Of a stretch of 64,000 nt of DNA, positions 26,495-34,948 are shown piece by piece. The notes beneath the pieces are model-generated. The model was not told the DNA's origin. It saw only the letters and a list, made by a program, of their open reading frames with translations, and ran no database searches. Both the position numbers and the translations under genes were made by a program. The stretch comes from an uncultured Bacillota bacterium (GTDB lineage: Bacteria; Bacillota; Clostridia; Lachnospirales; Lachnospiraceae). The stretch covers positions 1-64,000 of the forward strand of contig CATWQE010000002.1 of NCBI GenBank assembly GCA_958352855.1, in the 5' to 3' direction. Within the stretch, counting starts at the first letter, position 1. Each line of letters opens with the position of its first letter.

Positions 26495-27322
26495 GTGCAA
26501 AAAATCGAACGGAATGCAATAAATGAAAGCGATTTACAAAGGATAAAAGAACTTCGCCTGATGGATGATGACTTTTTTTCAGAAGCTTTGGATGGAAAAA
26601 AAGACGCGATTGCGTATATCTTGAATACTATTTTAGAGATGGATGATATAAAAGTAAAATCCACAAAGGCGCAGGTAGAATATAAAAGTGCAACGAAGCG
26701 TTCCATAATCCTGGATATCCAGGCAGAAGATGTGAATGGAAAACTCATGGATATAGAAATTCAGCGTTCTGACCGGGGCGCAGGAGTAAAAAGAGCAAGG
26801 TTTCACAGTAGCATGCTTGACCGGTCATTACTCTGTAAAGGGGGCGATTTCGAAGACCTGGTTGATACATATGTAATCTTCATTACGGAAAATGATAAAT
26901 TTAACAAAGGGATTCCACTCTATCACATCGAAAGAACAATCACCGAGATGGATAATGCATTATTTGGCGATGGCACACATATCATATACGTGAATGGTGA
27001 ATATAGAAATATGGAACATCCAGTAGGGAGTTTAATGCACGATTTCAACTGCAAAGAGGCAAAAGATATAGTGAATCCATTACTTGCAGAAGAAGTCCGA
27101 TATTTAAAGGAAACAGAAGGAGGTCGAAGCCAAATGTGTAAGCTTTTGGAAGAAATGAGAAAGGAAGCCGCAACAAAAGCTACTATTGAAGCTACTTACA
27201 ACCAAGCGGTGAGTACTGCTCTAAAAATGTTGGAAAAAGGTTATTCAGTAGGTGAAATAGCAGAACTGAACGGTTTATCTTTGGAAGAGGTTCAGGAATT
27301 GGCAAATAAGCAGACTGTATAA
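26495..27322 (+). CDS. PD-(D/E)XK nuclease family putative transposase (Rpn/PDDEXK_2)
   Basis: The 275-residue protein has the restriction-like nuclease core with the Asp of SIILDIQAED and the E-x-Q pair of LMDIEIQRSD (about 72-90), followed by the family's GAGVKRARFHSSMLDRSL helix. The C-terminal tail carries a helix-turn-helix-like GYSVGEIAELNGLSLEEV segment. Rpn relatives promote RecA-independent recombination; in Clostridia copies occur scattered as single genes. GTG start has GAGGTG 5 bases upstream. No terminal repeats were found around it, so mobility is unproven. Confidence 0.85.
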   Translation: MQKIERNAINESDLQRIKELRLMDDDFFSEALDGKKDAIAYILNTILEMDDIKVKSTKAQVEYKSATKRSIILDIQAEDVNGKLMDIEIQRSDRGAGVKRARFHSSMLDRSLLCKGGDFEDLVDTYVIFITENDKFNKGIPLYHIERTITEMDNALFGDGTHIIYVNGEYRNMEHPVGSLMHDFNCKEAKDIVNPLLAEEVRYLKETEGGRSQMCKLLEEMRKEAATKATIEATYNQAVSTALKMLEKGYSVGEIAELNGLSLEEVQELANKQTV

Positions 27323-27332
27323 ATAAAATTTT

Positions 27333-27371
27333 CCCCGAATTATGTGTAACAGCATAATCCGGGGATTTTTT
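27333..27371. terminator. Terminator of the PD-(D/E)XK gene
   Basis: CCCCGAATTATG (27333-27344) pairs with CATAATCCGGGG (27353-27364) with one mismatch and an 8-base loop; ATTTTTT follows on the plus strand. It may also serve the convergent minus-strand unit. Confidence 0.8.
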
Positions 27372-27382
27372 GAAAAGAAAAC

Positions 27383-27613
27383 TCACTTCTCTCTCATATT
27401 TTTCCACTCTTTTAACAGCTCCAGGTCTTCGGGGCGAACTTTCATATTGGTCCGCAGCACCTCTCCGGCTGGCGTTGTTACAGAGATATCTATGATACTT
27501 CCCTCCTGCATTGCCTTTTCTGAGGCAGCTTTTAGGAATGGAAATACTTTGGGATGGTTTTTCTTAAATTCCTGCTGCATTCTGGCAAGTTCCATCATCT
27601 TTCGCGGGTTCAT
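27383..27613 (-). CDS. Small conserved hypothetical protein
   Basis: A 76-residue protein starting MNPRKMMELARMQQEFKKNH. It has an amphipathic N-terminal helix (2-38) followed by a short beta hairpin (IIDISVTTPAGEVLRTNMKV) and a C-terminal helix. I know similar small proteins from Lachnospiraceae but no function. Its ATG overlaps the esterase stop (27610-27613), so it is translationally coupled to it. Confidence 0.6.
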   Translation of the reverse strand: MNPRKMMELARMQQEFKKNHPKVFPFLKAASEKAMQEGSIIDISVTTPAGEVLRTNMKVRPEDLELLKEWKNMREK

Positions 27614-28713
27614 ACAGCGCCTCCTGTTTTATCTTTTCTTTTTCTGCGTGGATTTGGAATTTTACTCAATGCATCAAGAATCCCGTTTTCCACTTCTTTT
27701 GGAAGCTTTGCATAACGCAGGATTTCCTTCAACATTCTGTCATCTGCTATGGCATAAAAGCATTCTTCTCCCTGTTCCTGAACAGTTTTCGCCGGTATCA
27801 GTCTGGTATGCTCCATGATTTCTGCCAGATGTTCCTGTATCCACCCCAGAATAGGTTTCATAACGGGCCAGGCCTCGGGACAGGTTCGTAAATATCCAAA
27901 GGTACAGTCTCCTGAAAGCATGGGCTCAAAGTCTCCATTTACATGGCTTTTGCATTCCGGCTCCTCCATACAATTTTCTCCAAACTCTCCGAATACATCC
28001 CGAAGCCATCCAATACTGTCCTCTACCCAGTTTGGAATACGACTGCACATCTGTGTTTTCGCAGACTGGACAGAGGTATCCCCTGTAGAAAATCCATGTG
28101 GTCCATAAGCATAAATATGACTTTCAAAGGTCACCCCATGTTCAGCCAGTGCCTGCAAAAATGCCAGGGAATTGGAAACTGGCACAATCTGGTCATTGCA
28201 GGTAGCAAATACAAAACAGGGACAGGTATATTCATCCACCGCTGCATTTACATCCGGTCCTTCCGGCTCACAAAGAGCCACATCATTTGCTCTTGTCACA
28301 GCATATCCTAAAAGCGCTGCATTTGGTTTCTCCTTTGCCATCGTAGCCGCGCATCCTGCCAGATGTCCTCCTGCTGAAAACCCCAGAACAGCAATTTTAT
28401 CTTCATAGACCTTCCACTCTTCTGCATTTTGGCGAATCAGGGACATTGCCTGCTCGTAGTCATTTAGTGGATTCGGCCATGGGCTGTGGCAATTTACAGA
28501 ATAGCGGAGAATAAACACCTGAAACCCGGCCTTTAAATAAGGCATGGCAACCGGGTCTGCTTCCCTGTCTGAACAATACTGATATCCTCCTCCAGGCAAG
28601 ATTAAAATTGCCGGTCTTTTCAAAATATAAGAAAAAGCGCCTCCTGTCTCCTGCAGATATGCCGTCAGCGTCACCTGGCGCTCTTCATTTAAGGTAATAA
28701 CTTCTGTTTTCAT
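27610..28713 (-). CDS. Alpha/beta hydrolase (acetyl-esterase/lipase-like) with C-terminal extension
   Basis: The 367-residue protein has the oxyanion loop LPGGGYQYCSDREADP near 38, the nucleophile elbow GFSAGGHLAG (Ser near 114), an acid in FATCNDQIVPVSN and the catalytic His in YGPHGFS, all typical of BD-FAE-like esterases that remove acetyl groups from xylan or other glycans. Residues beyond about 245 form an extra segment of some 120 residues not needed for the fold, including CTFGYLRTCPEAWPVMKPIL. GGAGGG lies close to the ATG. It may act with the xyloside system on acetylated oligosaccharides, but it is not in that operon. Confidence 0.85.
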   Translation of the reverse strand: MKTEVITLNEERQVTLTAYLQETGGAFSYILKRPAILILPGGGYQYCSDREADPVAMPYLKAGFQVFILRYSVNCHSPWPNPLNDYEQAMSLIRQNAEEWKVYEDKIAVLGFSAGGHLAGCAATMAKEKPNAALLGYAVTRANDVALCEPEGPDVNAAVDEYTCPCFVFATCNDQIVPVSNSLAFLQALAEHGVTFESHIYAYGPHGFSTGDTSVQSAKTQMCSRIPNWVEDSIGWLRDVFGEFGENCMEEPECKSHVNGDFEPMLSGDCTFGYLRTCPEAWPVMKPILGWIQEHLAEIMEHTRLIPAKTVQEQGEECFYAIADDRMLKEILRYAKLPKEVENGILDALSKIPNPRRKRKDKTGGAV

Positions 28714-28812
28714 GATGACCCTCCTATTTGTAAGTGCCTCCGTATTGCACTTCGCAATCTATATCTTCAGTATAGCACAAAAGGCTTCGGCATAAAAATG
28801 AATTTTTTTAAC

Positions 28813-29106
28813 TTATTTCATAAAACTTTCAATACTCTTATTTAACTTTTTAAGGCCTTTCCCATCCTTCTCCTTTAATTCTTCTTCCATGCACTCATTC
28901 AGATATTGTTTCAGCATCTCTTTTCCGGCTCCATTTACCGCTGACTTCACTGCCGCAAGCTGAATTAGCACTTCACTGCAGTCCCGCCCTTCCTCTACCA
29001 TATTCCGCACAGTTTTCAAGTGACCTGTGGCGCGGGCAATCCGGTTCACCATGGCTTTATCACAGGTTGGTTTCTTTTCTTTAGCTGTAGACATCGGTAT
29101 CTGCAT
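28813..29106 (-). CDS. CsoR/CstR family transcriptional repressor (DUF156)
   Basis: An all-helical repressor of about 97 residues. It keeps the first Cys (RDCSEVLIQLAAVKSAV) and the last (YLNEC) of the CsoR C-H-C set, but the middle His is Tyr. Loss of that His is seen in persulfide-sensing CstR and argues against copper binding. The start at 29106 has GGAG 5 bases upstream; 29094 (MSTAKEKK) is the alternative. It overlaps the DJ-1-like gene end and is the last gene of the ABC importer operon, so it may control that operon or its own. Confidence 0.85.
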   Translation of the reverse strand: MQIPMSTAKEKKPTCDKAMVNRIARATGHLKTVRNMVEEGRDCSEVLIQLAAVKSAVNGAGKEMLKQYLNECMEEELKEKDGKGLKKLNKSIESFMK

Positions 29107-29668
29107 CCTCACTCCATTCATATCCAACAGCCTGTGCTGCTTTCTCTGCCTCCACAATATCCAGAATATCAGAAATTGCCCAAAGAGCTGTGTCCAATCC
29201 GTTCATAGTATTGTTACAGGAATACAGTTTCCCATCTATCACTGTTTTTACTCCTGTTATCCTGTCAATTCCTGCTGTAAACATCCTGTTCCAGTTTGCA
29301 TCCATAGGAAAGTCCGCAATGGTTCTGTGATACAACATTCCCGTCTGGGCCAGCAGCGCGGAGCCATTTCCAATCATAAGGCAGTAATCTGCGTTTTCTG
29401 CGGCTTTCCGAATCAGGTTTAAACTTCTCTCATCCTTCCACAAAAGGCGTCTTGCTCCTTTTCCTCCCGGGATGAGCAAAATCCCATCAATTTCATCCGG
29501 TACCAGGAAATCCGTCCAAATCTTCAGCCCATGAACACTGTTGATTAAATCACCGGAAACAGACAAATACCGGATATGAAAATGCTGAGGCAGTTTTCCG
29601 AAAAGCTCTACCGGCCCAAAAGCGTCCAAAGTTTCAAAATCATCAAACAACACTACGTTTACATTCAT
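29081..29668 (-). CDS. DJ-1/PfpI family protein without the nucleophilic Cys
   Basis: The 195-residue single-domain class I glutamine-amidotransferase-like protein begins VVLFDDFETLDAFGPVELF and has the elbow Glu region and IDGILLIPGGKGAR. At the nucleophile elbow, where relatives have C-T-G or C-S-G, it reads MIGNGSALLAQTG, so the Cys is Gly. It therefore probably lacks glyoxalase or hydratase chemistry and may be a binding or sensor protein. It overlaps the ATPase gene upstream (ATGA) and the CsoR gene downstream, so it belongs to the importer operon. Confidence 0.85.
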   Translation of the reverse strand: MNVNVVLFDDFETLDAFGPVELFGKLPQHFHIRYLSVSGDLINSVHGLKIWTDFLVPDEIDGILLIPGGKGARRLLWKDERSLNLIRKAAENADYCLMIGNGSALLAQTGMLYHRTIADFPMDANWNRMFTAGIDRITGVKTVIDGKLYSCNNTMNGLDTALWAISDILDIVEAEKAAQAVGYEWSEDADTDVYS

Positions 29669-30291
29669 ATCATCTCATCCTTTCGATTCAACTCTGCCAG
29701 ATTAATGGTTCTGGTACAAATCTGTTTTGCCAGCTCCTGATTATGCGTTACCATAAGAAGTCCCAGTTTTCTCTGCTCTACTTCCTTTAACATCAGGTTC
29801 CAAATCTGAGCCTGGGTAATCACATCCAGCATGGTACTCATTTCATCCGCAAATAAGAAATGTGTGCCCTGAAACAAAGATCTTGCCACACAAAATCTCT
29901 GCAATTCACCACCGGAGAGTTCTCCTGGATATCGTTCCAGCCAGTCTTTTTCAATTCCCAGGGCTTCCATCACTTCATCCCGAAACATCCCGGACTCCTG
30001 AAGCACCTTCTTCATTTTCCATCTGGGATTAATTGCTTTCTCCGGATGCTGATAAATCAACTGCACCGGAGATACGCCTTTTCGCGGCAATGGCTTTCCA
30101 TCCAGAAGCACTTCTCCTGACACTGGTTTCAAATATCCTGATAAAATTTTTACCAAAGTGCTCTTTCCATATCCGCTTGGTCCTACCAGACCTACCCGCT
30201 CCCCTTCTTTGATACAAATGCTTACATCTTTCAAGATCCAGGGACGGTTTTCTCCATATCGAAAACTAATATTTTTTCCTTCAATCTGCAT
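29665..30291 (-). CDS. ABC transporter ATP-binding protein (NikE/OppF type, short)
   Basis: The 208-residue ATPase has Walker A GPSGYGKST (36-44), signature LSGGELQRF, Walker B FLFADEMS and the H-loop THNQ. It lacks the C-terminal oligopeptide_HPY extension usual in OppF, making it one of the short nickel-type ATPases. It overlaps its partner ATPase by 11 bases. It powers import by the second family-5 transporter. Confidence 0.9.
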   Translation of the reverse strand: MQIEGKNISFRYGENRPWILKDVSICIKEGERVGLVGPSGYGKSTLVKILSGYLKPVSGEVLLDGKPLPRKGVSPVQLIYQHPEKAINPRWKMKKVLQESGMFRDEVMEALGIEKDWLERYPGELSGGELQRFCVARSLFQGTHFLFADEMSTMLDVITQAQIWNLMLKEVEQRKLGLLMVTHNQELAKQICTRTINLAELNRKDEMI

Positions 30292-31210
30292 GGATACACC
30301 TCACCAATCCCCCACGCACTTCTCGCATGGGTATGTTTTTTTCACATTCTTCTGTTTTATGCGGACATCTTGGAGAAAACAGACATCCTTTTGGCAGATA
30401 TTTTGCATATGGCTGAAAACCTGAAATCGGCTGAAATCCATTTTGAGGAAGAGCCCTCCACAAGGCTTTGGAATAAGGATGCCGAAGAGCCGTTGGACCT
30501 TGACGAAAATCTGCGGCATCTGCCAGTTCTACAGTAGTTCCCGCATAAAATACAGCAATACGGTCTGCAATATGAAAAGCCAAATCAATGTCATGGGTAA
30601 TGAGCACCACTGCCTTCCCTTCGTCTGCCAGTTCCCGGAAAATCTTCAGGGCCTCCAGCGCCATCTCCAGGTCTAATCCAGGTGTCGGCTCATCAGCAAT
30701 AATCAGCTCTGCACCGCTTATCACAGCAGTAGATACTAAAATTCTTCTGGCCATTCCTCCTGATAACTGAAATGGGTAGAGTTTTTCTGTCTTTTCATTA
30801 AGATGAAAACGCTGGAAAATTTCTTTTTGCAGTTTTATGACTTCTTTGTCTGGTTTGCTTCCTCTTACCTGTGCTCCCACCTTCATAAGTGGATCCAGGT
30901 ACGAAACAGACTGAGGAACAAGGGCGATTTCTTTTCCTCTTAATCCTTCTTTATCTCTTTGCTCTAATACTTTTCCCTTATAGGAAATTTCTCCCGATAT
31001 GGCAGCGTTTTGCGGAAGCAGTCCCATGACTGCGTGAGCCAGAAGACTTTTTCCTGAGCCGCTGGAGCCTGCTATTGCTACAATTTCTCCTGGCCGCACA
31101 TCCAGACTAAGATTGGAAATTACCTTTAAATCATACTGCTCTAATCCTGTATCATACATACGGAAGGATACAGATAAATCCTTCACTGATAAAATTGCTT
31201 CTTTTTCCAT
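30281..31210 (-). CDS. ABC transporter ATP-binding protein (NikD/OppD type)
   Basis: The 309-residue ATPase has Walker A GSSGSGKS near 45, signature LSGGMARRI, Walker B LIIADEPTPGLD and a C-terminal Cys-bearing oligo-HPY region (LFSPRCPHKTEECE). The signature has AR where most have QR. AGGAGG lies 5 bases before the ATG. It partners the short ATPase downstream. Confidence 0.93.
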   Translation of the reverse strand: MEKEAILSVKDLSVSFRMYDTGLEQYDLKVISNLSLDVRPGEIVAIAGSSGSGKSLLAHAVMGLLPQNAAISGEISYKGKVLEQRDKEGLRGKEIALVPQSVSYLDPLMKVGAQVRGSKPDKEVIKLQKEIFQRFHLNEKTEKLYPFQLSGGMARRILVSTAVISGAELIIADEPTPGLDLEMALEALKIFRELADEGKAVVLITHDIDLAFHIADRIAVFYAGTTVELADAADFRQGPTALRHPYSKALWRALPQNGFQPISGFQPYAKYLPKGCLFSPRCPHKTEECEKNIPMREVRGGLVRCIHAD

Positions 31211-31219
31211 CTCTGCCTC

Positions 31220-32062
31220 CTATTCATGACTGCTGTAAGGGTCAATAATTTTCTTCATATGCTCTCCCAGCTTATCAAATAGCAACACAATTATCACCAG
31301 CATAAGCCCCGGGAAAAAAGCAAGCCACCACATACCAGTTGATAAGTATTTCATAGATTCTGACAAAATAATACCAATAGCAGGCTGCTCAGGAGAAAGC
31401 CCAAAGCCCAGAAATGTAAGACCTGATTCATGCATAATCGCATGGGGAAACATAAGTATCAATCCAATGAGGAACTGGGGAACCATATGGGGTAAAATGT
31501 GATGTACCGTAATCCACCAGTTGGAATGTCCCAGTTTTCTGGACACTTCTATGTATTGCTGGGAACGAATCTGAAGCACCTCACTGCGGATAATCCTTGC
31601 AAGTCCGGTCCAGTGAGTGACAGCCACACCAATGAGAACACCCTTCAGCCCTTTTCCACAGGCAAAAGAAATCAAAATCAAAAGTACCGTATGGGGAATT
31701 CCCATTACCAGATCAATGAGCCAGTTCATAAAATGATCCAGCCAGGATTTTCCCGTAGCAGCAATGACCCCTACAATCAGGGCAATCACTGCACTGACAC
31801 TGGAAGCCACCACACCTACCACAATGCTCACAGAAAGCCCCTTTATGGTTCTTACCAGCATATCCCTTCCCAGCATATCTGTTCCAAAAGGATGCTCCAG
31901 GGAAGGAGGCAGTGCCTTTTTTGAAAAATCTGCTGCAATCTGTTCTTCGCCTAAAAAAGCGCCTGATACGTAAATCCCCAGAAGAACCAGAAAGATAACT
32001 GCTGCATAAACGATGATTTTGGTACGCCCATTTAGTCCCCTCTTGGATATCTCACGATTCAT
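31220..32062 (-). CDS. ABC transporter permease (NikC/DppC type)
   Basis: The 280-residue permease has an N-terminal helix, the OppC_N segment (PSLEHPFGTDMLGRDMLVRTI) and five further helices with the binding-protein-dependent transport motif (EVSRKLGHSNWWITVHHILP). It overlaps the NikB-type gene end by 11 bases and has GGGAGG 9 bases before the ATG. Confidence 0.93.
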   Translation of the reverse strand: MNREISKRGLNGRTKIIVYAAVIFLVLLGIYVSGAFLGEEQIAADFSKKALPPSLEHPFGTDMLGRDMLVRTIKGLSVSIVVGVVASSVSAVIALIVGVIAATGKSWLDHFMNWLIDLVMGIPHTVLLILISFACGKGLKGVLIGVAVTHWTGLARIIRSEVLQIRSQQYIEVSRKLGHSNWWITVHHILPHMVPQFLIGLILMFPHAIMHESGLTFLGFGLSPEQPAIGIILSESMKYLSTGMWWLAFFPGLMLVIIVLLFDKLGEHMKKIIDPYSSHE

Positions 32063-33047
32063 TTCTGTATCCCTCCCTTATCTGCGGATCTACAATTCCA
32101 TATATAATATTTGCCAGCATATTTCCCAAAAAGACAAACAAGGTACTAAATAGCGTAATTCCCAAAAGCAGGGGAATGTCAGAACCCATGCCTGCTGCGG
32201 AAGCCGCCGCCCCAAGTCCTGGATAAGAAAATACATTCTCTGCCAGCACAGAGCCTCCAAACAATTCACTAAAGGAGCCAAACTGCATCGTCACTGCCGG
32301 AAGCAGGATATTGCGAAATCCATGGCGTTTTAAAATGCTCCAGGAGGACTCCCCTCTTGCCTTAGCAAACAGCACATAGTCACTTTCCAGCACATCCACC
32401 AGCTTTTCTCTGGTATGTAACGCTACATTGGCAAAAGATAAAAAGCTAAGTGTAAGTGCAGGTAAGATCAAATGGTGAATCCTCTGTAAAAGAGTGACCT
32501 CATCTGCCGGAACTCCAGCCGGAACACTCATTCCCATGGGAAACCATCCAAGCTGCACAGAAAAAATCATGAGAAACACAATTCCAATCCAAAAAGTCGG
32601 AATAGAACACATGATTAAACACAATTTCTTTAAGATTTTATCCGGCCATCTCCCATGAAATACTCCCATAATACAGCCCATGGCAAAACCAAAAACACCG
32701 GAAAAAAACCAGGCTGTCAGCATAAGCGCCAGGGATGCCACAAACTTTTCTTTAATAATATCCAGGACCGGACGGCGGTAAAGAAGGGAAACTCCAAAAT
32801 CTCCATGAAGTAAAGAATTTCCCCATGCCAGAAAGCGTTCCACCGGAGGGTCATTTAAGCCCCAATATTCTGCTATTTTTTCTCTCTGCTCCACACTCAC
32901 ATTTGGTACAGAGCCCACATACTGCTGTACTGGATCTACTGGCGAAAGGCTCACCAGAACAAAACTGATAACACTCACTGCGAAGAGAAGTGTTACCATT
33001 CTCAGCAGATATTTACCAGTAAATTTCAGATAGTATTTACTCTTCAT
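32052..33047 (-). CDS. ABC transporter permease (NikB/DppB type)
   Basis: The 331-residue permease has the typical N-terminal helix, large periplasmic loop (SPVDPVQQYVGS, then YWGLNDPPVERFLAWGNSLL) and six helices with the EAA-like loop (LFAKARGESSWSILKRHGFR). AGGAG lies upstream of the ATG. It forms the membrane channel with the NikC-type partner. Confidence 0.93.
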   Translation of the reverse strand: MKSKYYLKFTGKYLLRMVTLLFAVSVISFVLVSLSPVDPVQQYVGSVPNVSVEQREKIAEYWGLNDPPVERFLAWGNSLLHGDFGVSLLYRRPVLDIIKEKFVASLALMLTAWFFSGVFGFAMGCIMGVFHGRWPDKILKKLCLIMCSIPTFWIGIVFLMIFSVQLGWFPMGMSVPAGVPADEVTLLQRIHHLILPALTLSFLSFANVALHTREKLVDVLESDYVLFAKARGESSWSILKRHGFRNILLPAVTMQFGSFSELFGGSVLAENVFSYPGLGAAASAAGMGSDIPLLLGITLFSTLFVFLGNMLANIIYGIVDPQIREGYRNES

Positions 33048-33128
33048 ATGTATTCTCCTGTTTTTATTAGGCTTTAACCAGAATTAGAGGGGCCGCCGCA
33101 ATCAAGCAGCAGCTCCTCTGTCTCTCTT

Positions 33129-34781
33129 TTATTCCCACGTCCATTCTTCCAGGTTGGCAATCAGCGGCCATGCCTGTCCATGTGCATGAATTCTCTGGTT
33201 TCCAATGTTTAAGCCATCTTTTACATAATACAGGTGGGTCATATTCACATAGAATGCCCATGGCGCTTCCCCTCTCATGGAAGTACCTGTGGTACCATCC
33301 CACTGAGCTTTCTTCCACCATTCATAAGAATCTTCAATAGTAATGGAGTTCATTGCCTTATCCAGATATTCATCTGTTTTTTCACTGGTATAGAACTCCG
33401 GATTATACCAGTCTGTCTTCCCTGCATTGCTGCTGTGATACAACATATAGGAGGTCATGGGACTGTCTGAGCCCCACCCCATAATCATAGGTTCAGAAAA
33501 CATCCGCTTAATGGTATCATCCTCACTTACGCCTTCTACTGTGATATCGAATCCCATATTTTCTTTTGCCTGATTTGCTACTGACATGGCAACTGCCTGC
33601 CGCATAGAATCTCCTGCAAAGTACATCAGATTAAAAGCAAGCTTTGTTCCGTCTTTTTCTCTGATTCCGTCTCCGTCTTCATCCACCCAGCCGGATTCTT
33701 CTAAAAGCTCCACTGCATAATCCACATCTGTTTCAATAACATCTTCTTCATTCCACCAGGGAAGCCCGTCACATTCAGAATAAGCCGGATTTGCCATACC
33801 GTTTAACGCTTCATCAATAATCTGCTGTCGGTCAACCCCATAACACAGGGCTTTTCTTACATTCACATCACAGGTAATGTTGTTGCCAATTTTATATCCA
33901 TCCTCTGTTGTTTTTCCTTCATCGGGAACCGTAGGAAGGGTAATTCCTCTGTTATCTACTGATTTTACCTGTTCTACATGCATTCCGGGAATTTCTGTTG
34001 CAGCCAGGGTTGCCGAAGTCAGGGCTAAATCAACCTCTCCTGCTTTTGCCGCTACAAATCTGGCATCTTCCTCCTGAATCAGGAACACTGCTCTTTGAAT
34101 CTGAGGTTTTGTTCCATAGTAATCTTCATTTGCTTCCAGAATAAATTGCTGCCCTTTATCCCACTGAACCATTTTGTAAGGACCTGAGCCAATAATCTGA
34201 TCCGCAGAAAGTCCAAATTTATCTGTATATGCCTTTTCCGGAACAATTCCCATCTGGGCAACTGTATAGCTAAAGGTCACACAGGGTTTATTTAATTGAA
34301 ACTCCACAGTCGTATCATCCACTGCAGTACAGCTTTCCATCATGGTTAAATCCATATAGGTTGCCTTTTCCTTGGCTGTCTGAAAGGTAAAGGCAACATC
34401 TGAGGCTTTTAATGTATCACCGTTTGTAAACTTCACATCATCCCTGATTTTAAAGGTCCAGGTCAAAGCATCATCACTTACCTTATACTCTGTAGCCAGG
34501 TCATTTACCAGCTTGTCATCACCATTTACTTTTATTAAAGTGGAATACAAGGGTGAGCCTGTATAGCCAAAACCTGTACAGGGGTCAAAAGAATCTCCTT
34601 CCCTGGAAAAGCCAATGACTACTTCTGATTTCTCTTTTCCTGTATCAGATTCCTTTTTACTCTCTTCTTTCTGATTCTCCTGCTTTACAGATGTGGTTCC
34701 TGAATTTCCATTATTTCCACAGCTTGTGGCAAGCATGGCTGTACACAACAGCATAGTAAGCATAACGCTTTTCTTTTTCAT
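33129..34781 (-). CDS. Family-5 solute-binding lipoprotein (nickel/peptide type), second importer
   Basis: The 550-residue lipoprotein has a signal peptide with lipobox Cys21 (MLATSCGNN), a Lys/Glu linker and the SBP_bac_5 fold (VVIGFSREGDSFDPCTGFGY; LTWTFKIRDDVKFTNGDTL). ESGWVDEDGDGIREKDG is typical of nickel/opine-type members. GGAGG lies 9 bases before the ATG at 34781. The terminator just upstream (34829-34856) separates it from the first importer's ATPases; a TATAAT lies at 34817-34822 but its -35 is weak. The ligand, metal-chelate or peptide, is unknown. Confidence 0.92.
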   Translation of the reverse strand: MKKKSVMLTMLLCTAMLATSCGNNGNSGTTSVKQENQKEESKKESDTGKEKSEVVIGFSREGDSFDPCTGFGYTGSPLYSTLIKVNGDDKLVNDLATEYKVSDDALTWTFKIRDDVKFTNGDTLKASDVAFTFQTAKEKATYMDLTMMESCTAVDDTTVEFQLNKPCVTFSYTVAQMGIVPEKAYTDKFGLSADQIIGSGPYKMVQWDKGQQFILEANEDYYGTKPQIQRAVFLIQEEDARFVAAKAGEVDLALTSATLAATEIPGMHVEQVKSVDNRGITLPTVPDEGKTTEDGYKIGNNITCDVNVRKALCYGVDRQQIIDEALNGMANPAYSECDGLPWWNEEDVIETDVDYAVELLEESGWVDEDGDGIREKDGTKLAFNLMYFAGDSMRQAVAMSVANQAKENMGFDITVEGVSEDDTIKRMFSEPMIMGWGSDSPMTSYMLYHSSNAGKTDWYNPEFYTSEKTDEYLDKAMNSITIEDSYEWWKKAQWDGTTGTSMRGEAPWAFYVNMTHLYYVKDGLNIGNQRIHAHGQAWPLIANLEEWTWE

Positions 34782-34828
34782 ACGTTTTATCCTCCTGGTA
34801 TCTGTCATTGAAGCCAATTATAAACAAG

Positions 34829-34856
34829 AAAAACCCAGGGTGGAAGCCACCCTGGG
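34829..34856 (-). terminator. Terminator between the two tandem importer units
   Basis: A perfect 10-bp stem CCCAGGGTGG (34834-34843) with 34847-34856 and a 3-base loop is followed by TTTTT on the minus strand. A TATAAT at 34817-34822 follows at once, so the second unit may start here. Confidence 0.85.
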
Positions 34857-34948
34857 GGATAAATTTTTCATTTTCTTTTTTCTTTTACATTACCTGTAAT
34901 TTTGGTGCTTTTTCTCATATAGCATCCCCATCCGGGGGTTTTCCTTTT

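Noticed and set aside
26257..27371. Insertion sequence around the PD-(D/E)XK gene
   Set aside because: No terminal inverted repeats or target duplication could be found by eye, so it is listed as a single gene.
29665..30291. Short ATPase (208 residues) as a truncated gene
   Set aside because: All ATPase motifs are present and both ends overlap neighbours neatly; short forms are normal in nickel-type importers.
34926..34948. CCCC-ATCC-GGGG hairpin followed by T run on the plus strand
   Set aside because: It would end a plus-strand transcript, but there is no plus-strand gene upstream; the stem is only 4-5 bp.
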